From positions 17,918,001-17,982,000 of the forward strand of contig CM059625.1 of NCBI GenBank assembly GCA_030435675.1: a stretch of DNA of 64,000 nucleotides. The letters run 5' to 3'. The first letter of the stretch is position 1. The number at the start of each line of letters is the position of its first letter. Of this stretch, positions 13,825 through 25,387 are shown piece by piece. This DNA is from Steinernema hermaphroditum (lineage: Eukaryota > Nematoda > Chromadorea > Rhabditida > Steinernematidae). Both the position numbers and the translations under genes were made by a program. The notes under the pieces are model-generated. The model saw only the letters and a program-made list of their open reading frames with translations. It did no database searches and was not told where the DNA came from.

Positions 13825-14704
13825 GCCGCGTTCACGAACCTTCCGACGCGACGCGACACGACGCGACACGACACGACGCGACGCGACGCGACGCGACGCG
13901 ACGCGACGCGATCTGACATTCGTGAACGGGTGTTCACGAACGCGCCGATCGTCAGCCGACGCGACGTCGTGCGACTGTCGGCCGACGTCGCGTCGCGTCG
14001 CGTCGGGAGGTTCGTGAACACTCATGGTCGGCCGACCGTCGGCCGACGCGATTTTGCCTTATGATCCAAAATATCAAAACGGTTTGAAATTCTCGGCGGA
14101 TGCCTTGTGCGAGGTCTGAATTTTTTGATGTCTACAGGTTACCCATGGTGCGTAGACACCGATTTTCAGCCCGAAACGAATTTTTTGCTTGACGACGCTG
14201 GTCATCGATGAGCTTATGGCCATGACTCTCCACGTTGGGGAACTTCTCATGTTTAAGTGGATTTGGTCCGTGTTTTGTCATGGTTGGCAACTGTGACCTC
14301 TTCTAGGAACATTCGCAGGTTCGGTCGGGTCAAAATTAGGAAATGCCGCATGTTCGTATCCATTTGTGAGGACCTTGAATAGGCGATTTTAGAACTTTTT
14401 AGAGATACGAGAAAAGTTTCCTAAATGTCGTAGGTTCGACTCACTGACAGCAGGTCATAGTCGGGAAAATTCGCACATTCGGTTAAGTTGGGAATCGCCA
14501 CAGAAGGGTGATTTATGCCAACTTTGCCGGTTTTTGGTGTGGGTAGGTTAATCTGCGACCCACCCCTGGTCCCGCCACGAACACCCAAACACTTTTCTAG
14601 GTAAATATCCAGTGGTAGCCAGAAAGTGGTAGACACATTGATAAAGCACGAAAAAACAGCTAATTCTGGCTCAAATTCTACAATTGCGTTCGAAAGTGAC
14701 ATGC

Positions 14705-14870
14705 TCGGAGGCATGTCACTGAATTGCGACGCAATTGCGTTTTGCGTTTGCGTAATTGCGTTTTGTGAAACCGAAGAATTGCGTTTTTACGCAATTGTGT
14801 TTTGTGAAATCGACATTTGCGTCGCAATTGCGAATTGCGTTTGCGTTTGCGCTTTGTGAAATCGGCCCCA
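14705..14870. repeat. AATTGCG / TTTTGTGAAA low-complexity repeat
   Basis: The stretch alternates AATTGCG, TTTGCG and GCAATTGCG boxes with repeated TTTTGTGAAAYCGA boxes (at about 14758, 14798 and 14853). GCAATTGC is self-complementary, so the segment can fold. It creates overlapping open frames on both strands that I do not regard as coding. Confidence 0.6.
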
Positions 14871-15345
14871 GGGGTATCGGGTAAATTTCGCGGATGGTAA
14901 ATTCCGCGTAGTGTAAAAGGGTAAATTCCGCGGACTCGTTGGATTCCAAACGTGCTCAAAGCGAACGTAGGACCATGTATCCCTACAAATTTAGGCTGCG
15001 AGCGAGCCGCAGGCGAGCTCTGTATTCATTTTCTGGAACATTTAGGCTTGGCTTATTCTCCGGCTTAGGCTCCGGCTTAGGACTATGCGTTGATTTAACG
15101 CGAGCCCGAAGGGCGAGCCCTGTTGTCTTAACAGCTTCGCTGATATCCTAGTACTTCTGACCTAGATTCCAAATTATGGAGTTCTGTATTCATTTGGATA
15201 TCCCAAAGTGTATAACCTGATGCATCCTACAAAATTTCTGCAAGAAATGAAGGCTAACATGAGCTATAATAACCGAACGAATATTTTGAAAGTCCGCGGA
15301 ATTTACCATCCGCGGAATTTTCCCATCCGCGGAACCTTCCCATAA
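14870..15345. mobile_element. MITE-like element with multiple inverted GGTAAATTCCGCGG boxes
   Basis: On the left, GGTAAATTYCGCGG boxes lie near 14880, 14895 and 14920. On the right, the complementary CCGCGGAATTTACC form and its variants lie near 15294, 15309 and 15325. The arrangement is an inverted pair of short tandem arrays, about 470 bp end to end, without a coding frame. It looks like a small non-autonomous DNA element with sub-terminal repeats; no target duplication was identified. Confidence 0.5.
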
Positions 15346-15584
15346 TCTCCACCAGGGCTGCGCAACTTTTGAGTTTTGAGTTTTTGGCAAAACTCGACCC
15401 AAAACTCGGCCTTAAAACACTGTTCATGCCGGACGTGAGCGGCTCTTTTCGCCGGCATCACTGACACTGGCTAATCGCCGAAGGTCGACGACAGCCGACA
15501 ATCTCCAAAAGCTGCTGTTCCTAAACTTAAACGGCTTTCTGGAAGGCTTTGCCGAAGAAACGAATATTCCCGATGTGGCCACCC

Positions 15585-15692
15585 CTGAAAGATCAATAAT
15601 TACGGTATCTCATTATTTTTCTTTTTTGAAATCCCATTGTCAGAGAAAAAAGAAAAATAACGAGATACCGTAGTTATTGATCGTTCAGGGCA
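15585..15692. mobile_element. Short fold-back element (near-perfect hairpin)
   Basis: The left arm CCCTGAAAGATCAATAATTA continues to CGGTATCTCATTATTTTTCTTTTTT; the right arm is its complement with few changes, ending in TTATTGATCGTTCAGGGC. The arms are about 45 bases with a loop of about 15. It is compatible with a tiny MITE or a hairpin RNA source. Confidence 0.6.
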
Positions 15693-16315
15693 AAACTGCC
15701 GGACTTAGAGGGCATCGGATTTTCTCTCTCGTCGTCTGCTAGCGCTCCCCGCGAACGGTCGGAATTGTCCCTAGTATATATTGCGGCCTACAGGTAGTGG
15801 GTGGGTTTCGGCTCGTGATAGGGTTTGAGCCGATCGTCGGCCGACCGTCGGCGGGTGACACTCGTGAATGGGTGTTCACGAACGCCAATTGTGGCCCGAC
15901 GCGACGCGACACGACGGTCGCCCGACCGTCGGCAGACGTCGCGTCGCGTCGCGTCGGTGCGTTCGTGAACATCGATCGGCAGTGATCGGCTGTGATCGCG
16001 TCGTGTCGCGTCGCGTCGGGGGGTTCGTGAACGCGCCTTATGTCGGAAGATATAAGAGTGCAGCAGTTGTAGAAAATCGCAAGTAGCCTTTCAACTAGTA
16101 TCGTGTTGAGTGAACGCGCTGAATGTATGTGAAATTGCGCAGAGGAACATAGCCAAATGTGAATAATGGCCGCTAGTCACGATTTTTTTCATTGTCTGAA
16201 AGTTTATTGATTGTAATGAATACGTTTCGAACGTCCTAACGTAAAGATATAGATGATTATATATTATTCGAGCAAGTTTATTAAACAGAAAACTCCTCAG
16301 CCTTACTTGCTTTTC

Positions 16316-18535
16316 TCATCGCTTGTTGTTTAGTTTTAGCCCAACAGAGAGAAAACAATCGCAGGTGCACTGACAATACAAAAAGTGATGTAAATCAAAA
16401 GCGGTACATGAGTCCTACCGCGGTTCGGAAATCAATGAACCAGTCGGTCAAAAATAAATAGTGCCTTAAAGAAAGTCTGGGAAAGAGTCAGCCGGCAAAA
16501 ACAAATTAATTTCCTAAATGCTTTGAAAACATTTATTTTCTCACCTCCTTTGTTATCGCCTTATCATTGCTAATATAAATAGGAAGCCTTAAAGCGGCCG
16601 CCAAAATAGAAAGGAGAGACGAAACGTCGGTGACGATCGCGTAGAAGCCTTCCTGCTTCGCCAGCGATTCTGCATCAATGTACTCCCATGTGGCAACAAA
16701 CACGTCAAGAATGTTGGCGCATAAGTAGCACGCAACCACCATCACCAACATACGAGTGGCGGCGCGAACACGCGACTTGATCTTTCCGACATGCCCACTA
16801 TATGTTTTCTGTGATGTTACGAAACAAATTTGAAACCTACTTAGCTCCGACGGTTACATACAGTATCAGCGTCTTCACCATACGATCTTTTTCGCTTTTC
16901 TGTACGCTATACACAATTGCGGCGTTACAGTACGCGAGTATGAAGAAAGGAAGAAAAATAGTGAAGAATCTCCGCGCCCAGAAACGCCACAAACTATCAA
17001 ATAGTGGGTGTCGTGCCAATTCAGTAAGCTTGACTCCCATACTTGCGAGACCTGTACATTCAGGGCGATGATATATCTGCAATCAAATACGCTTTATTTG
17101 TATTCATTGCATGAAACTGAAAGATAATCAAGCGGTAACCAAGTTACGTATATTTAAAAAGGCACTTGTTACCTATTTAATTTTTGTAAAGGATTCGAAT
17201 TCAGCTCTGCATTTTTCATATCAGCTCAGCATTTTTCGTACCCATGTACACCTGTTTAGTTGATTTATAAAAGATGAAAAATTGGCCAGTTTTCAACAAC
17301 TTAGAATATTTGTACTTCCACCTACCTCTATTTCAAAGAATACGGTTCCACGAAAGAGGATGGCAACGAGAAACGCCAGTGCAAGACAGAGCGGTCTATT
17401 CTTGCAAACGAATTCAAATAGCTGCTCGCAATTTGGATAACGAATGGTTTGTAGATATCGTTCGAACGTTGCAGCAACGAGAAGAAACGATGCACTTGAT
17501 AAAGTTATGTGTGATATAGTGAAGGCAACTTGTAACCAGTCGTGCCATAATTTGAACAGCGGAAAGTACTGGAAATATTCTGCATATACCTGAAAAATGT
17601 CTTACATGTTAAGCATGTCCGAAATACCATAAAACGTGCGTGATTTTCGATTACTGTACAGAATCGAAAAAAAAGTTACCATAAATAATATGTAATATTT
17701 GCAAGAATCAGAAGAATACATATTGATTCTGAGCAAACAGCATAATAACATCAAATCGACGGTTCCGAGGGTAATCTAATTTTGGAATTGCGAAAATCAT
17801 ATTTTCAGAGTTGGAATATTTCGTCATAACATCAAAAGTACACCTATAGTGTTCTTCGTTTAGGTTCGCAGCAGCCAATGTGTGACATGTTTTTTCAGTT
17901 ATTGTTCCGGCTCGCTATTTTGTTCCCCTCAAGGAGAAATATTCAGAAACAACATAAAACGGACAGACAAAAACAAGGGTCACAACTGAAGATTAATCTT
18001 AAATCTTCGCACCATTAGTCTTTGCCGTCTACTCACCGATTTTTGCGCGATATGACCACTGTTTTTCTTTTTAGCCGCCCAATACTACTAACAAATAATG
18101 ATGTAAAGCACTTACGAATACATTCAGACAAAAGAAAATGAAATCCGCAATTTTCCTAGGCAAATAGCTATCCATGGAATACACCTCGCCCACATTCTGT
18201 ATTTCTGTTTATATGATGACAGAAAATTCTTACCTGCATACTCATGATCCCGATATAGGAAAGCGATATAAAAATGTCACATAGACTGACACCAGCTAGA
18301 TAAATTAAATTCCTTGTTCGCAAAACTGGTGAAGTGACGAAAGTATAGAACAAGAGGGCGTTTTCGAAAAAACTGAGCAACGCCAACGTTGTCCCGATAC
18401 ATCCTACGAACACCAACTTGAAGTCCTGTAAGTCAAAATCGCCAATATTTTTTCTTTGCACATGCTTACCAAATACATCATCAGATGTGGCTCGCATTTT
18501 TGGGTAATGTTCACGTCTGCCGCAGAATCGTTCAT
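16316..18535 (-). CDS. Rhodopsin-like seven-transmembrane receptor (orphan, peptide-receptor-like)
   Basis: Predicted plasma-membrane G-protein-coupled receptor. Start ATG at 18535 gives a short N-terminus with an NIT glycosylation site and a Cys. Exons read on the minus strand: 18535-18470, 18425-18234 (TM1 and TM2, with NLIYLAGVSLCD), 18200-18118 (start of TM3), about 17580-17325 (TM3, FERYLQT in place of DRY, and TM4), about 17070-16848 (extracellular loop Cys, TM5, basic third loop), about 16799-16547 (TM6 and TM7, ending RLPIYISNDK). A short last exon to TGA at 16316-16318 with CTCDC cysteines is tentative; reading through the preceding donor would end at 16533. The layout fits nematode FMRFamide/peptide-type receptors, but the ligand cannot be assigned. 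Confidence 0.83.
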
Positions 18536-21500
18536 TGATACACATGTGTCAGCAGATCGGTCACGTACTTTTCCGGTAATAATTCACCCGCAATGATTCT
18601 GAAATTTTCTAAATTTTGTAACGATAATTTCAGCCATGGTAGTATCGAAATACGTAGCGAAGCGAGCGGATAATATCGCTTGAAGTCAACACCTTATAGT
18701 GAAACGATTAACAGTGTTTATATGAAAACAATACTTTAAGGTGGGAATAATGATATACAAACAGACCCAGACAAGTACTTGACATCGGCAATTATACAAA
18801 AAGTAAATACATTCAAACATCAGTCAGAAGGGCTCTATGCAATAAGTGGAAATTAAAAATGCGGCTAAAATAATAGTTTTCGCAGTCTTTGAAATCAAAG
18901 TGGCCTTTGACCATCGAGCTCTGAGAGGCGGGCACCTCGCTGATCTATTAACCTCCCTATACTTGTCGTCAACACTAGGAGCAGATCATGAGCCGACATC
19001 TAAAAAATTATAGGCTATCCGGAACACAGTGGTTGGATGAATAGATCAATATTGTCTTTCTGAGCCTTATGGTAGAACACGAACACGCCCCGTACACGCC
19101 CACTTGCCATTGAATCAGTGTCTAGGTTGCCCTGGCAGACAATTCATAGTGGCACCAGTAGTGCGCAAGAACTCACAAGGAGTTAATATACCTGGTCATA
19201 GTACAATGCCCTTGGCAAAGCAATGAGCTATAAACAAAAACGGTTTGTTAGAATTGTGTATTTTTATGTCCCTCTGACTGATTTTATTATTTGGCCAGTT
19301 AAAAAACATAAAGTCATGAACAGAATTGCGGGCCAGGAATCTATTTGGATCATAAAAAGTGTTACGCAGGTAGTAAATTGGTCTTGCGTACATGGCACCA
19401 ACATTAAACTTTCGATCTGTGTTTTAGGGAAGCGAAACAACAAAATTCCTGAACAGCACTTACCTAAAAATGCTGGCAAAGAGAAACCATCTTACTGGAC
19501 TGACCACGCCTCATCAAATTATTCTTATCGAAAACAAAAAAGGCATACCGTCTTTGATTGATTCTGGACACCGTTCGTTTTCCCTCTCGCTGCTACAGAG
19601 TAGAATTCAATTAGTTTTCCATTAAGTTCGCAAGGTCCGTAAAGCTTCACCAGGTTTCGATACAAGCAGTATGTCCTATGTGACAAGAGAAGCAAAAAAA
19701 CATGTGCAGATAAATCGAACTCTATGAATATGTTAAAATTAGGTAGTACCCACCCAACTATATAGCGGTAAACAATCGACAGCAATTAATTTCCTGTTTA
19801 ACTTCAGTCTTCTTTCCGATGGATCCTTTCGAGGCGAGTGGTATGTACGCGTGCCTATCTGCTGTAGATGATCTAGTACCATTCGAGTACTATTGGAAAA
19901 ATAACTATGTCGCATCAGAAAGCCCTCTTTACGTAAGTGCATTGATGGAGGCAAAAAATAAGTCGTGGCATATTGACCTTAATGAATAAGTAAACTACGG
20001 CAATCGAAACGGCCAAGTCCGACAACAATTCGCAAAGTTTATGAAATAAACAGAATTGCCCTTTTAGTAATCGACATTGCAATAGCTTATTTGCTGCAAT
20101 GGAGTGTAGCAGTATATGTGGCAGAAAAAAGCACAACATAACATAACAAATCAAATGTCCACCTTAGAGTGGTCTTTGCGGGTGGTATTTTCGTACGCTT
20201 TGTGTGCCTAGAAAACTGACAATCTTTTCTCGATCCAGTTGCGATACTTTATCTAAACAAACACTCCTATTTAATGGGTGCGCAGTGCTAACAGTAACGT
20301 CTAGAATGACGAAAAGTTCACTGGAAGTAAATTAAAAATTAGGCATTCCGAGGCGAGCGAAAGAAGTTTTCCTTTTCTGCTCTTTTCCCATACGATCTGA
20401 AACGGACGTGATAACGTCCATTTTGCACTGGTTTCAGAGCGCCGGTTCCCACACATTATTCGTCAGCGGATGCACGTCCGTTGTTTGGCGCCAGGAATCT
20501 TTAAAGAGCTTCGAGGTTTCTGAGCAAAGTATATTCACCGTTATTCATCACCCTGTCATTTTTGAATATTTGGGACATGTTATAAGCTTTCAGATAGGCA
20601 GATCCAAAAACAACAGCAATACCACGAATACAAGAAGCTACTAGTTTTGTAAAGAATCTTAAAATTGCTTGCCCCACTTAGCGATCCCCCTGCGCAAAGA
20701 ATTTTGTATTACCGGAACTTGTCGGTTACTTAAGAGAAAAATACCACACAGGTGTGCGGTAAGTACTATGTAATATTTTAAGCTCAATTTTTGTCAAAAA
20801 CCTGCATGCGACGATGTAACAGTTCGTGTTACAGGGGTTGTGCAATGCAGAGCAGTTAACAAGTGCGTCGCCCTAAACTTCCGTATATTTATCAAAATTA
20901 ATTTAAAAAATGCATGTAGTCTAAGCAAATATTCTTAAATTATGAGTAGCTCATTTTAATAACCCCACCCTAAGGGACATCGTACGCATTTGAGCTGTGC
21001 GCAACGAGGACACACCCGTGCTATAATGCCGTAAAATTGCAGTGAAATTTTAGGTCTTCTACGAAGATCACAGAAAAAGATTGGCTAATGCACATTTGAG
21101 CGTTCGAAAGCAGACAATGTCATCTCTACAGCCATCCCCAATTTAATCAGATTGTACGCCCTGGACCACAACGCGTGCAATTCGAGGAAACGTAAAGGAC
21201 CAATTAGCGACAATTAATACTGGTCCTTGGGCTATGCCACTAACAAAGGGGTAATTGTTTGATTGCTGAGGTGGATACCAGGAATAAATGTAGAACTATG
21301 GCTCAGAAAACGATTGTCCAAGGACAATCCCGTTTTAGCGACAAGCTTTAGCGACAAAATGTTCTCAGATAGAACTCCGAAGAGTCATTTAGGGTGTGCA
21401 AAAAGAAATTCTTTATATTGCAGCAACAATTTCATATGCATCCAAACAGGTTGACAGGTTTGATGTCTATCTCTGTCGTATGCTCACAACAGTTCTTAAA

Positions 21501-23967
21501 AATAAGAAAGGGAAGCGGTAGTATTAAGTGCGGTGTGAAAAAACATGCCAGCCTGCAAATAAAAACATGAACAACGCTAGACACATGTGCGAAACTCCAC
21601 ACTTTATAAGAGAACAGATAATTTGTGATTAATAATAGATGATATGATTCAAGCGGACCATCAATAAATTGTTTTTTTCACACGATTGAAACGGTGATCT
21701 TTCATCGTGGAACAAGCAACGACCATTATCAGCATAAGTGCGGCAATTTTATAGTCAAACAGCAGTTGATTACCGCCCATATCGCCTTTTTATTTGAATT
21801 TGATGAAGTACGCATGCGGAAGGTTGGATACATCCCAAAGAACAGAGACCTCGGAATAATAACAGGTCTATCTTCGGGCAATAATCCGAAAACATCGAGC
21901 AGTCGCGTCACATCTTAAAATATGCTAAGACACAAAGTAGAGAACGATTTAGTCTGCGTGGTTGCCGTTCATCTTTGTATTAGGATTTGTTCATCACTGA
22001 CGTTTGCGCGTTTAGCTATGTGGCCTAAAGCAACCAATGCTACACTACGCATCGATATTTGCCAAATCTTTAAAAATAGTTGACATTGAAAACGGGGTCC
22101 TCTCAATAATGGCATAATGGTCGGAAGCAAAAAACCAGAGGGCGCAGACGCATAAATCACCTTCCATACGCACTTCTTTTGCTAGAATTGAGATGACGTG
22201 TACTATTATAAACACGAACTTCAACATGACATCACTGATCCACGTAGTTTGCAGCTTTAGGTCAGCGAAATGTCACAAATGTCATCGGTCTAGATTTGTT
22301 GACTGTAAAGATAATATTTGATCTATAACATACACAAATGAGGAATGTGGGCCTCCAGAGAATTGACAAGAGCAGCTTGTTTTTCTTTCTTTTGGGAGGG
22401 CTAGTAGAAAAGTCAATTATCGTCCATCACAGACCGAAGGTTATTTTCCAGGGAAGAGGTAAAAACCGCCTTATCACTAAGAGTCGAGGTCTCAAAGGGG
22501 ACGAATTCTAGAAACATGCACAGTACAATTTAAATTCTTCGGCATTATGCCAAATGCTAATAAATGCAAACTGAAATGTTCTCAGATTTATTTGGCACAT
22601 ATATGAATATAGTCGGCTCGCAGGAAAACATTATTAGAACATACAACCAAAAAAACAGTCTACGTGGGGAACACAAATAATGAATTAGCCAGGTAATGGA
22701 TCAAGACCCTTAAAATCTGGCAATAATTGAAATAAGCAAACTAGCAGTTAGTAGACGGGCTGGTTGAGATACTTAAAACTGATGCGTGGTTGTATTATCT
22801 TGGTATGATATCTAAAAACTTACAATTTATAAACTACGTTTCCGGATAGAAACATTGATCAAATCACAAAAAGTTCGACAAAGCAAACGAATTAATTGCG
22901 TTAACGTTTTTAAATTGTATTTGAAGAAATAACGGCCGAGCTGTTCACGATCAAAAAAGGATCCTTCCCGAAAATAAAAACAGCCTAGACAGCCACCATT
23001 GCTAACCGCACGAGGGCACCATGAACAACAAAAATACGCTCCTTTTGTATGGATAGTTTATCGGATAACCTCTTTACCATGATGCTGAAGAATCCCAAAA
23101 TACAAAAAAAAATCTCAGAAAATCCGAACAATCAGGATATGTCCTTAAATGATGTTTTGTTACGATGAATCGCCATTCATAAGCGGCTCGTTTTGCATAG
23201 CTCAAATCAGTAAATTGTAGTCATCAAAGACGCAAATCGCCCACCAAGCACGTCACCCCAAGTGACGATAATGGATTGAAGGCGGAACGGAAACAACTCT
23301 AACAGATCCCTACGCCCATTAGTCTTAGGTATCTTCTTAGGCGATCGAATACAACACTTTTTAGATTCTGAACAATCTTGATTTCGTCAGCAACTTGTCC
23401 AGGCCACAAAAGTGGAGCCATGAACACGGAACGAAATTGAGAGGCGCCACTAGCTGCATTAATAGCACAACGACATCCAACTTGTGCCGTCATGACAAGC
23501 AATTTACTTTATTAATCAAACTTTAATTAATAAGTACAAATCGTCGGTTTGCAACAAATAAAATGGACAACCAAGGACTGCCTTATTAAGTACATCATTA
23601 GGCAGACTTTGTATTGATGGGCACCGACAATGTGCGGAAAGTTTTAGAAAATATTATAGCGGAAACAATTGTGTTACGTATTTAGATAAAAATATGTCAA
23701 ACGTTTTTTCAATGCATTTTTCCAATGCACGCGTATTAATCAGTTTGTAACGTACTACAATGGACAGTTCTCATTCCGAATACGCTTTACTCAATATATT
23801 TATACTTTCGTCGTTGAATCCAGTGCTGGCGGTTTTCGGATTGGTTTTTTCGAATCGGATTTTTCGGATTTAGGATTCGGATTTCCGAAATGTCGGATTC
23901 GGATTTTTCGGATTTTGCGGAGGTCTGGAGAGATATCCCCTTCTCTGCATGTTCACACAATATACTA
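18536..23967. other. Long gene-poor stretch
   Basis: AT-rich sequence with many short frames and none that I can tie to a family. Frames that look least random are minus 22227-22045, which starts with a signal-peptide-like hydrophobic run, minus 23502-23299 and minus 19785-19525. None shows a conserved motif or a convincing splice chain. A TTCGGATT-rich low-complexity patch lies at 23830-23925. It probably holds GPCR upstream sequence and decayed repeats. Confidence 0.45.
23830..23925. repeat. TTCGGATT-rich low-complexity patch
   Basis: Repeated TTCGGATT / TTTCGGAT / GGATTCGG words over roughly 95 bases next to the mariner-type MITE. The period is irregular, near 8-12 bases. Confidence 0.6.
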
Positions 23968-24414
23968 TTGGGTTGGTGCATTGAAAATGTCAGTGACATA
24001 AACATGGCATAATTTCGCAGTATTTACTCACAGGGAACAACTGATGGGCGCATTATGGAGTACAGTGAACTATAACCCTACATTACGATTTTCCCCTTGT
24101 CCATTGCATTCTTCCTGATCATGGAGAAGTATCCCAGTATGACGGTCCTTAATCTGGTACCTCACAATTGCGAAATACGAAGTGATGTACGGGATTCCTA
24201 TGGTTTTAATTGTGTGATGGATGTTGATTGCTGCCAATCACGTACACCGTTCAATTTTTAACCCCGCGTATTCTACAAACGAGGAATCCGGATGTTGCCT
24301 ATAAAGTGGACTGAAGTTGTACATAAGAACGATGAATACTTTGTCTGAAATCTTTGTGTTTTGTTTCTGTAAATAATCACAAAATGATCTGACATTTTCA
24401 ATGCATCAACCCAA
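23968..24414. mobile_element. Mariner-type MITE (447 bp, TA target duplication)
   Basis: The left end TTGGGTTGGTGCATTGAAAA continues to ATGTCAG and is matched, inverted, at the right end (one difference in the first 26 bases: GGTGCA versus GATGCA). TA precedes the left end (23966-23967) and follows the right end (24415-24416), as expected for Tc1/mariner insertion. The start TTGGGTTGG is typical of mariner termini. The interior is too short for a transposase and shows no D,D34D frame, so it should depend on a transposase in trans. Confidence 0.75.
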
Positions 24415-24502
24415 TAGTTTCCGGCGAATTCTGAGTGTGTGGTCGCGGCATTTGGGTTGCATTTGAGACTCAAATACGTATTAATCGGTGTTCTTCTTTT
24501 AG

Positions 24503-24632
24503 GAATGGCACCGCGATCAGCAGTTTATCAGCACTTCACGTTGTCTGGCGGGTTTTATGTGTGCAAGGAGTGCCAGACCCGCCTGAAGAAACCTCCAGAT
24601 GCGTCAACAGGGAGTCTTCTGGTACATGGCCA
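24503..24632 (+). pseudogene. BED zinc-finger exon, 5' part of a hAT-type transposase
   Basis: After a polypyrimidine acceptor (TTCTTCTTTTAG ending at 24502) the frame reads RSAVYQHF, then YVCKECQTRLKK, then TGSLLVH. The S-x-V-x-x-HF, C-x2-C and L-L-x-H pattern is that of a BED finger. About position 24630 the sequence becomes the complement of a reverse transcriptase reading on the other strand, so the finger is cut there. A hAT catalytic region in the same orientation resumes near 30080; the two are probably parts of one interrupted element. Confidence 0.6.
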
Positions 24633-24634
24633 GT

Positions 24635-25387
24635 TGGCGGAACACGTGCTCCAGAGCTGCTGTGAAGAGCTTCGGACTTGTAGTGTCACCTTGTCGAACT
24701 CCGCGTCTGATTTCGATCGGCACCAGTCGGTCAGCGATGTTCACGAGAGACCTGGCTTCGCGGTAAATCTTCTGCAGGAGCTTGATGATCTTCATAGGAA
24801 CTCCTTATTGCTGGATGGCCGTCCACACTGCATTCGTTTCCACGCTGTCGAACGCCTTCTCATAATTGACGAAGATGATGAAGAGCGGGAGTCGATATTC
24901 GCGCGATCGCTTCACCAGCTCTGCATGTAGATGATCGGTGGTGGAGAAGTTCTTTCGGAATCCTGCTTGCTCCACTGGTTGCGCCGAGACCAGAACTCGC
25001 TCGATGCGCTGGTTGAGCACTTTCGTGAGCAACTTTGAACAACTTCGTTAGCTCCGGCCCCAGAACTTCCTTTCCAAGCTTCAACATTTCGACGGTGATC
25101 TTGTCGATTCCGGGCGCAGTTCTGCTTCTCATCTTCCGCAGCGCTTCTTCTAATTCATTTCGCATCAGAGCTGGACATTGTTCGGCGGGCTCGGGTTCAT
25201 TGTATTCGACTCTTACGGTGGAGGCGTAGAGGTCCTTGTCGCGGAGCCGGATGAGTCTTCGTCGGCCAGTTGCTGCTTCTCTTCTTACAGTTCGTAGTCC
25301 TCGACTACTTCTGACCGCTTCTTCGACGAGAGGTTGGTGGTGCTTCACGAGGTCCTTCCGGATTTCTCGGCGGACCATCTTGTTTAA
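24635..25387 (-). pseudogene. RTE reverse transcriptase fragment
   Basis: The fingers/palm part of a non-LTR reverse transcriptase read in three overlapping minus-strand pieces: 25378-25060 (EEALRKMRSRTAPGIDK), 25032-24805 (FIIFVNYEKAFDSVETN) and 24795-24635 (IRRGVRQGDTTSPKLF). The frame changes between these pieces (near 25060-25030 and about 24800) indicate small indels. The FADD catalytic box should follow but the element ends first. It is not functional. Confidence 0.8.

Larger units (their letters stand above)
13825..16037. mobile_element. Candidate 2.2-kb element bounded by GCGAC / GTTCACGAAC inverted-repeat blocks
   Basis: The two ends are inverted copies: the left end starts CGCGTTCACGAACCTTCCG and runs into a GACGC pentamer array; the right end, read on the other strand, starts CGCGTTCACGAACCCCCCG followed by the same GACGCGACGCGACACGACGC run. 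Match is close over about 40 bases. Each block (13825-14052 and 15830-16037) holds further copies of the palindromic GTTCACGAAC box at about 90-base spacing and GTCGGCCGAC palindromes. No transposase is visible inside and no clean target duplication was found. It may be a non-autonomous transposon or two independent copies of a repeat in opposite orientation. Confidence 0.55.

Noticed and set aside
13683..14025. Arg/Val/Ser-rich frames over the GCGAC repeats
   Set aside because: Open only because the pentamer repeat lacks stops.
14678..14959. Minus frames over the AATTGCG repeat
   Set aside because: Low-complexity repeat translation.
19223..19561. 112-codon + frame
   Set aside because: No motif, no splice partner, overlaps equally long minus frames; probably chance.
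24439..24930. Long + frame of 163 codons
   Set aside because: Beyond about 24632 it is the antisense of the RTE reverse transcriptase; only the BED-like first part has support, in a different frame.
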